DNA of 11,250 nt from Baffinella frigidus (Eukaryota; Cryptophyceae; Cryptomonadales; Baffinellaceae): NCBI GenBank assembly GCA_026770585.1, contig MU646365.1, positions 666,076-677,325 on the forward strand. The letters are read 5' to 3'. Positions 7,543 to 11,250 of the stretch are shown here, piece by piece. A model generated the notes under the pieces. That model worked only from the letters and a program-made list of their open reading frames with translations. It was not told where the DNA came from and did no database searches. How positions within the stretch are numbered: the first letter of the stretch is position 1; each line of letters begins with the position of its first letter. The position numbers and the translations under genes are program-made.

Positions 7543-10500
7543 ACCCTAAAACTTGAACCCTGCACCCTCAACCCTAAACCCTAAACCCCAAACCCCAAAC
7601 CCTAAACCCCTAAACTCTTAACCCTAAACCCCAAACCCTAAACCCTGAACCAGGGTGCAGCGGGCGGGGCGGCGGTGGGAGGGGGGGTGGGGGGTAAGGT
7701 GGCGGAGCTTGACGCTGCGTATACGGTACTGTCCCACCCTGAACCCTGCATCCTGAACCCTGCACCATAAACCCTGAAGCCTGAACCCTGAACCCTAAGC
7801 CCTGAAACAGAAACCATAAACCCGCAACCCCCGACCCTAGACCCTCAACCCTAAACCCTAAACCCCAAACCCTCAACCCTCACCCCCCCCACCCTCAACC
7901 CTCAACCCTCACCCCCCCCACCCGCAACGCATCAGGAAGTCTCACTCTCGACCATGCCCTGGCCTTTCTCTGATCTTGAAAGTGGTTGGACGGTCTGCCC
8001 CTAGCACCTACACCCGAAACCTGAAACAGTGAGATCCGAAACCCGAAACCCGAAACGCTCAACGTTGAACTCTGGAAGGGGTATACGTGCCCCCCCGAAA
8101 CCTGAAACGATGAAACCCGAAACGCTCAACCCTGAACCCTGAACCCTGAACCCTGAACCCTGAAAGAGGTTATACGGTACTGCCGCTACACCCCAAACCC
8201 GAAACGCTGAACCCTGGACGCTGAGAGGGGTTGAACTGTCTGCCCCTACACCCGAAATCTGAAACAACGAAACCCGAAACGCTGAACCCTGAACCCTGAA
8301 CCCTGAACGGGGTTATACGGTATTGCCCCTACACCCGAAACCCGAAACGCCGTACGCTGGACCCTAAAACCTAAACCTTGAACCCTAAAGCAGGTACGAC
8401 AATCCCTGTCTATCCCTGTAAACGTTACTACACTGCTAGCTGGAAGATTTTGCTCAAGTTAACTCCCATACAAACTGTCAACTTTGTATCAAGGCGAGGT
8501 CGCCAATCTGGCTTGTTCGGATCCTGGAGTTGACTGTGTGTATGGGGTTTGACTTGAGCAAAATCTTCCCGCTAGCTGAGTGTACTATTGTGAGGACCAT
8601 CTCGGGACGGGCCCGCCTGGGGCGAGAGCATAAGTCATTTATTAGACATAAGCATTATGTGAGGACAAGTTGTCGAACCCAGTGGGTCGCCAGTCTGCGC
8701 AGCGTTTTCCCAAAGCAGGTTGATGGTTTTATGGTTGGGGCCTTTACAATACAGCCACTCCCTCTAAACCTTAACCCCATCGTCCTGACGCCAGCCTTGT
8801 CACCACCAGCCCTTCGAAAGTCAACTATGGGAGAGAGTCAACTGTCACATCCGACCACACATCAAATCAATCTCACGCATCAAATCAAATCCCGCCTGGT
8901 GAAAGCGAGACAGGACGAGGCCTGCATCGAGCCGGCCTTCTCTCCCAGCTGAAATCACCGCTCTCATCTTAAAGTCGCCTCTCTACACTAAAGCCATGTC
9001 TCTCAAATCTCACGTCTCTCGCATCTCGAATCTCAAATCTCACATTTCATAGGTGAAAGCCAGACAGGACGAGGAAACCGGAAACGCTGAACCCTACACC
9101 CTGAACCTTGAACCCTGAACCCTGAACCCTGAAAGGGGTTATACGGCACTGCTCCGAAACCCGAAACGCTGAACGGCGAGGTCTGTCATGTCTCTCACAC
9201 ATCCTGTCTCACACATGTCACGTTTTCATCAGGTGAAAGCGAGCAAGGACGAGGTGTGCATCGAGACGGCGTTCGACGTCGAGTGGAGCGCGCCCGTCGA
9301 CCACAGCGAGGTTGCCCCTAGCCCTTATCTTCGACTTAACCCTACACCCTACACACTACTTCCACTTAGCAGCCATCAGGAGGTTCACGGATACAGTCCA
9401 TCTAAACGTTTGTTACTAGAATCTTATACATTGCAATAGAATTCTCACCGCTTTCCCCCCGGATATCCGGGGGGGGGGCAACGCGGCGCCTGCTAAGTGG
9501 ATGCTCAACCCGGAACCCGGAACCCGGAACCCGGAACCTGGAACCCGGAACCCGGAACCCGGAACCCGGAACCCGGAACCCGGAACCCGGAACCCGAACA
9601 TGTAGACGTCGAGTGGAGCGCGCCTGTGGAACACAGCGAGGTACTGCCTTCTAAACCCGAAACCCGATCCCCACAACACTGAAATCCGAAACCCGAAACC
9701 CGAAACCCTGAAATCCAAGCCCTGAAACCCGAATCCCGAATCCCGAATCCCGAAACCCGAGAGCATGTGGAGCGGTGCGCCCTCTCTGACAAACGCGCCC
9801 CATGTGCGGCAGGGGTGCGAGTCCCCTGTGCGGCAGGGGTGCGGGTTTACGTTTTTGGTTTGCTGGTTTACGTAGCTTACGTTTTTTTTAGCTGGAGACT
9901 TAACAAACACACCCCTGGCAGACGAACGCATTCGCAATCTACCCGGAGGGCCAGGCGTCCTGCTTCTCGATCACTGAGCTGCGCTCTACCCAGACTTAAC
10001 TTAACGTCCATCTATCCTCCTTAACGAAAATTTACTCAACATGTGTACCGCGGTTCCTTGACGTCACGGAAGTTTGTACTGGAACGTAACGGTCTGACCC
10101 GGAACCCTAAACGCAGACGGACGCAGTCGCGCTGTACCCGGAGGGCCAGGCAAGCTACTTTTCGATCAAGGAGCTTCGCGGCTCCGCGCGCATGCGGGAC
10201 GGCAAAGTCACGTGCGTACCCCGAACCTCTAACCCCAAAACCGCAGACCGTAAACCCTAAGCTATAAACCGTAAACCGTAAGCCTGAAGGGGCTCTGAGC
10301 GCCACCACGAAGGCAAATTTACGTGCGTACCCTAACACACGGTGGGCTACGAGGGGTTCGTTGACCCTGGATTCCAGGGTGATACGTGACCGATTTGCAT
10401 CAGAAAAATCCGTAAAGTTAATTGTCTTCAGGCAAGTTGACTGTTGATGAAAGGTTAGTAGTCCACCGTGTGGTACGTCCATGGCCTTTCTATTAATTAT

Positions 10501-10714
10501 TCTGAAAACTGCCCTTCTATTATTTGTTCTGAAAATCGGCCACTTTTACAGAGAAAATAAATTTTTAAAAATCACCAAATAGTTGACTTTGACTTGAGAT
10601 GGACGTGCTGAAGGTGAACCCGAACCCGAAACCCTCATGCAGGTTCGAGCGGCCTTCCGACGAGAAAAAGGGCGATCCCCGCCTGCCTGCCACGCCCGGC
10701 CGCTACGTCGTCAA
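5087..10714 (+). CDS. Secreted Q/P/A/G-rich protein with C-terminal beta-sandwich-like domain, ten exons traced
   Basis: Whole-gene span; exons are listed separately. I do not recognise the protein. Joining the exons at GT..AG boundaries gives about 590 residues: an N-terminal signal peptide, a 300-residue low-complexity region rich in Q, P, G and A, short linker exons, and a final stretch of about 80 residues with folded-domain character (FDVEWSAPVDHSE, DAVALYPEGQASYFSI, LPATPGRYVVK). The pattern W.AP..HS, D.+.LYP.G, then PG.Y...Y resembles small Ig-like or SKICH-like beta sandwiches; this is inference from pattern alone. All introns are phase 0 up to exon 9, whose downstream intron is best read as phase 2. 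The 3' end is not certain. A surface or secreted scaffold role would fit but is a guess. Confidence 0.6.
6044..6249 (+). repeat. Intron 1, telomere-like 7-mers
   Basis: GTACACCCCACACCCGAAAC to CCACAACCAG, 206 nt, almost wholly CCCTACA, CCCTAAA, CCCTGAA and CCCGAAA units. Confidence 0.75.
6250..6330 (+). CDS. Exon 2 (27 codons)
   Basis: Acceptor CACAACCAG, donor GTGAACCCTA, phase 0 at both ends, 81 nt. It reads APPQEQQGQALAQAPREGQQ then RQQPQGQ, continuing the composition of exon 1. Its last 30 or so bases match the end of exon 1 and nearly the whole of exon 3, so exons 1 to 3 ends are duplicates of one another. Both flanking introns are telomere-like repeat. Confidence 0.65.
6331..6469 (+). 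repeat. Intron 2, telomere-like 7-mers
   Basis: GTGAACCCTAAACTC to CCCTAAACAG, 139 nt, repeat throughout. Splice sites are formed by the repeat with minimal change. Confidence 0.75.
6470..6514 (+). CDS. Exon 3 (15 codons)
   Basis: Acceptor CCTAAACAG, donor GTGAACCCTA, 45 nt, phase 0. It reads APPQAPQEGQQPQGQ, a shortened copy of exon 2. The duplication includes intron sequence: both exons are followed by the same GTGAACCCTAAACTC, so a whole exon-plus-donor unit was copied in frame. Confidence 0.65.
6515..6751 (+). repeat. Intron 3, telomere-like 7-mers
   Basis: GTGAACCCTAAACTC to CCACGACAG, 237 nt. CCCGAAA dominates the first half and CCCCAAA and CCCTAAC the second, so variants are locally homogenised. 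Confidence 0.75.
6752..6895 (+). CDS. Exon 4 (48 codons)
   Basis: Acceptor CCACGACAG, phase 0. It reads MQQGGGGVVPQGQQGGSAAP, then PQAAQGG repeats, ending AAASGAGQ before a GTCCTACC donor. The donor is weak; the open frame runs on to a stop at 6950, so an alternative is that the protein ends there (last residues LKLPSC). I prefer splicing because further phase-0 exons of like composition follow. Confidence 0.55.
6896..7175 (+). repeat. Intron 4 with CCCACAC array
   Basis: Its first 130 bases are not repeat and contain GTTGACTTGAGAAATCACAG and an AGCAGGGCGCCCG stretch, possibly a worn exon start. From about 7080 the 7-mer becomes CCCACAC (7097-7150). Confidence 0.5.
7176..7358 (+). CDS. Exon 5: A/P/V/G repeat region (61 codons)
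   Basis: Acceptor TTCGCACAG, or CAG three bases later, which keeps the frame. Donor GTAACCCCC, phase 0. It has no ATG and reads QAASIPAAGAPVEGEAPVAG, then three GGAPV/GGAPG units and PAAVPAAVPAGETKT. It is strongly GC-rich against the flanking repeat. A NAGNAG-type acceptor could yield two protein forms differing by one Gln. Confidence 0.55.
7359..7653 (+). repeat. Introns 5 and 6, telomere-like 7-mers on either side of exon 6
   Basis: Intron 5 (7359-7437, GTAACCCCC..GAACCAG) and intron 6 (7483-7653, GTAAACCCTC..GAACCAG) are repeat from end to end. Intron 6 opens with about eight near-perfect CCCTCAA units. Confidence 0.75.
7438..7482 (+). CDS. Exon 6 (15 codons)
   Basis: Acceptor GCTGAACCAG, donor GTAAACCCTC, 45 nt, phase 0, reading VSAPWLPAGLPFIGG. 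It sits between two introns that are 7-mer repeat from end to end (79 and 171 nt). The non-repetitive, hydrophobic sequence in an otherwise repeat desert supports a real exon. Confidence 0.55.
7654..7725 (+). CDS. Exon 7 (24 codons)
   Basis: Acceptor CCCTGAACCAG, donor GTACTGTCCC, 72 nt, phase 0. It reads GAAGGAAVGGGVGGKVAELD followed by AAYT. The last part (KVAELDAAYT) begins the folded region that goes on in exon 8. The 3' end with its donor (TATACGGTACTG) recurs in several degraded copies through the following 1.5 kb intron. Confidence 0.5.
8429..8584. mobile_element. Foldback MITE-like element in intron 7
   Basis: Arms 8429-8482 and 8529-8584 are inverted copies. Matching blocks are TACACT, GCTAGC, AAGATTTTGCTCAAGT, CCCATACA and GTCAAC. 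The centre is 46 bp. No coding capacity. Downstream GACGGGCCCGCCT (8606 area) is shared with the promoter arms. Confidence 0.7.
8899..8936 (+). pseudogene. 5'-end copy of exon 8, no acceptor
   Basis: GTGAAAGCGAGACAGGACGA reads VKARQDEACIEPAF, against VKASKDEVCIETAF in exon 8. It is preceded by CCTG instead of CAG, so it cannot be spliced in the same way. Confidence 0.6.
9053..9073 (+). pseudogene. 5'-end copy of exon 8 with TAG acceptor
   Basis: GTGAAAGCCAGACAGGACGA follows TTTCATAG, then passes straight into 7-mer repeat. It lies 180 bp upstream of true exon 8. Confidence 0.6.
9233..9310 (+). CDS. Exon 8: start of C-terminal beta-sandwich-like domain (26 codons)
   Basis: Acceptor TTTTCATCAG, donor GTTGCCCC, 78 nt, phase 0. 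It reads VKASKDEVCIETAFDVEWSA then PVDHSE. The charged, balanced composition is unlike the low-complexity exons before it. Two 5'-end copies lie upstream (8899, 9053) and one or two 3'-end copies downstream (9602-9640, 9765-9790). This is the only copy with both boundaries and an open frame. Confidence 0.6.
9507..9598 (+). repeat. About 13 near-perfect AACCCGG units
   Basis: 92 bp of AACCCGG, with one AACCTGG, between the palindrome at 9455 and an exon-end copy. It is a homogenised variant of the 7-mer. Confidence 0.9.
9602..9640 (+). pseudogene. 3'-end copy of exon 8 with donor
   Basis: After TGTAG it reads GTCGAGTGGAGCGCGCCTGT and then GGAACACAGCGAG before GTACTGCC. In protein this is VEWSAPVEHSE, against VEWSAPVDHSE. 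A worse copy follows at about 9765 (TGTGGAGCGGTGCGCC). Confidence 0.65.
9922..9984 (+). pseudogene. 5' copy of exon 9 with intact acceptor
   Basis: After CCTGGCAG it reads TNAFAIYPEGQASCFSITEL, against TDAVALYPEGQASYFSIKEL in exon 9. It then diverges and meets an in-frame TAA with no donor. It could act as a poison exon if spliced in. Confidence 0.6.
10117..10211 (+). CDS. Exon 9 of the C-terminal domain
   Basis: Acceptor CTAAACGCAG. It reads TDAVALYPEGQASYFSIKEL, then RGSARMRDGKVT. Two donors are possible: GTGCGT at 10212 (phase 2) or GTACCC at 10216 (phase 0, adding Cys). Phase 2 is preferred because it joins exon 10 as KVT-FERPSDEKK in an open frame. A diverged copy of its first 60 bases lies at 9922-9981, and a copy of its last 36 bases with the donor at 10290-10325. 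Confidence 0.6.
10212..10642 (+). other. Intron 9
   Basis: 431 nt. It contains a short degenerate array, a 36-bp copy of the exon 9 3' end with donor (10290-10325, EGKFTC against DGKVTC), a run of non-repeat sequence with AT-rich stretch 10490-10575, and GTTGACTTTGACTTGAG before 10600. ATGGACGTGCTGAAGGTGAA (10599) resembles an exon end with donor but its phase does not fit. Confidence 0.5.
10643..10714 (+). CDS. Exon 10 of the C-terminal domain
   Basis: Acceptor CTCATGCAG. The first base completes a Thr codon from exon 9. It reads FERPSDEKKGDPRLPATPGR then YVV and two bases of a Lys codon before the donor GTACATTCC. PATPGRYVVKY has the form of the last strand of a small beta sandwich. Without splicing the frame runs on as YIPYTLSPK into repeat. 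A possible terminal exon after CCACCAG (10942) would add only a few residues before a stop; this is weak. Copies of the 3' end with its donor lie at 10779-10800 and 10874-10890. Confidence 0.5.
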
Positions 10715-10935
10715 GTACATTCCATACACCCTAAGCCCTAAAATTCGGAACCCGACACCTGAAACCCTGAAACCCGAAACCTCGTAAAGTACATTCCCTA
10801 AGCCCTAGACCCTGAAACCCGAAACCCAGAACCCGGAACCCCGAAACCCTGAAACACGAAACCCCAAACCCCACATCGCGTCAAGTACCATCACGAGACT
10901 CGAAACCCTAGCGCTACACATCCGCACCCGGGTTC
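10715..10935 (+). repeat. Telomere-like repeat with copies of the exon 10 end
   Basis: GTAAAGTACATTCCCTAAGC (10784) and GCGTCAAGTACCATC (10878) repeat the exon 10 end GTCGTCAAGTACATTCC. CCCGAAA and CCCTGAA units lie between. Confidence 0.6.
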
Positions 10936-10991
10936 CACCAGGAATTGCTCCTAGCGAGACAGCAGTTTTGCACCGGGGGCCTCTCACCTCG

Positions 10992-11176
10992 TGCGTGGTC
11001 CATCCTTTGTTCGTGGCTCAGGCTCAGGCGTAGGGGGGGGGGATGCGTGAGGGAAGAAGCCCGCGCAGGACTTCGAATTCGCACCACGAAACGCTCTAGA
11101 GCCAGCCAACAGCTGTGCGTGACCCATCCTTGGTCCGTGGCGCATCCCTCGTTCGTCGCGAATCCTTGGTTCGCAT
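10992..11176. repeat. Imperfect 18-bp repeats
   Basis: GTGCGTGGTCCATCCTTTGT (10992), then GTGCGTGACCCATCCTTGGT, GCGCATCCCTCGTTCG and GCGAATCCTTGGTTCG in a row at 11116-11176. An 81-codon plus frame here has no domain signal, and I do not call it. Confidence 0.5.
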
Positions 11177-11192
11177 CCCGTGTAAACTGACC

Positions 11193-11215
11193 TGCCCCCC
11201 CCCCCGTCACCCTAA

Positions 11216-11250
<35 letters not shown>
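11193..11250. repeat. Poly-C window edge
   Basis: A run of 13 Cs, then GTCACCCTAAAA and a C run of more than 30 to the end. Together with poly-G at the start, it suggests that the contig breaks at homopolymers. Confidence 0.8.

Larger units (their letters stand above)
7726..9232 (+). other. Intron 7: repeat blocks, exon-end copies and a foldback element
   Basis: 1507 nt. It holds 7-mer arrays (7737-7925, 8015-8385, 9080-9135), recurrent blocks GGTTATACGGTACTGCC derived from the exon 7 end, the foldback element 8429-8584, and copies of the exon 8 start at 8899 and 9053. A 140-codon frame at 8530-8952 crosses the foldback arm and an exon copy and is not a gene. Confidence 0.6.
9311..10116 (+). 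other. Intron 8: mixed repeats and exon-end copies
   Basis: 806 nt. In order: a short CCCTACA array, a 20-bp palindrome CCCCCCGGATATCCGGGGGG (9455-9474), the AACCCGG array, exon 8 3'-end copies, a CCCGAAA array, a 25-bp duplication around TGTGCGGCAGGGGTGCG (9803-9845), and the exon 9 copy at 9922. Confidence 0.55.

Noticed and set aside
8530-8952. 140-codon plus-strand gene
   Set aside because: It starts inside a foldback arm and ends in a degraded copy of the exon 8 start.
9507-9598. CRISPR-like array
   Set aside because: Direct 7-bp units without spacers, in a eukaryotic intron.
1-11250. tRNA, rRNA or bacterial promoter and terminator signals
   Set aside because: I found no cloverleaf, no rRNA-like sequence and no operon context.

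Overview
The window looks like nuclear DNA of a eukaryotic microalga or other protist. It has short GC-rich exons with GT..AG introns, degenerate telomere-like 7-mers of the TTTAGGG type, many small inverted-repeat elements, and no bacterial operon structure. The intron content recalls cryptophyte or dinoflagellate genomes. The canonical GT..AG sites make me lean to a cryptophyte, but this is inference and the species is unknown.

Two divergent genes share a 510 bp intergenic region (4577-5086). On the minus strand, starting at 4576, is a gene I read as the Integrator subunit INTS13 (Asunder). I find exons at 4331-4576, about 3816-4139, 1801-1911, 1139-1234 and probably 301-357. It is cut by the window start, and the 3815-1912 gap is mostly a repeat-filled intron. 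On the plus strand, starting at 5087, is a signal-peptide-bearing, Q/P/A/G-rich protein. I trace exons at 5087-6043, 6250-6330, 6470-6514, 6752-6895, 7176-7358, 7438-7482, 7654-7725, 9233-9310, 10117-10211 and 10643-10714. The last three encode a small beta-sandwich-like domain. Nearly all introns are phase 0.

The striking feature is the introns. They consist largely or wholly of degenerate 7-mers (CCCTAAA, CCCTGAA, CCCGAAA, CCCTCAA, CCCCAAA, CCCGGAA). The repeat runs into the 5' splice site (GTGAACCCTAAA) and the 3' splice site (CCCTGAACCAG). In both genes the C-rich strand is the coding strand, so the repeat polarity flips at the shared promoter.

The longer introns also hold several partial exon copies. 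Copies of exon 5' ends with the acceptor lie upstream of the true exon, and copies of exon 3' ends with the donor lie downstream. Introns seem to have grown by tandem duplication of segments that include a splice junction.

A second structural feature is an inverted copy of the shared promoter region. The right arm, 4601-5056, is the promoter itself. The left arm, 2135-2815, lies inside an INTS13 intron and carries a 131 bp MITE-like insertion that the right arm lacks. Other elements: an inverted-repeat element at 2826-2951 and another at 8429-8584, a dispersed repeat in two opposite copies (1497-1563, 3146-3212), a (GA)n tract at 164-286, and poly-G and poly-C tracts at the two window ends.
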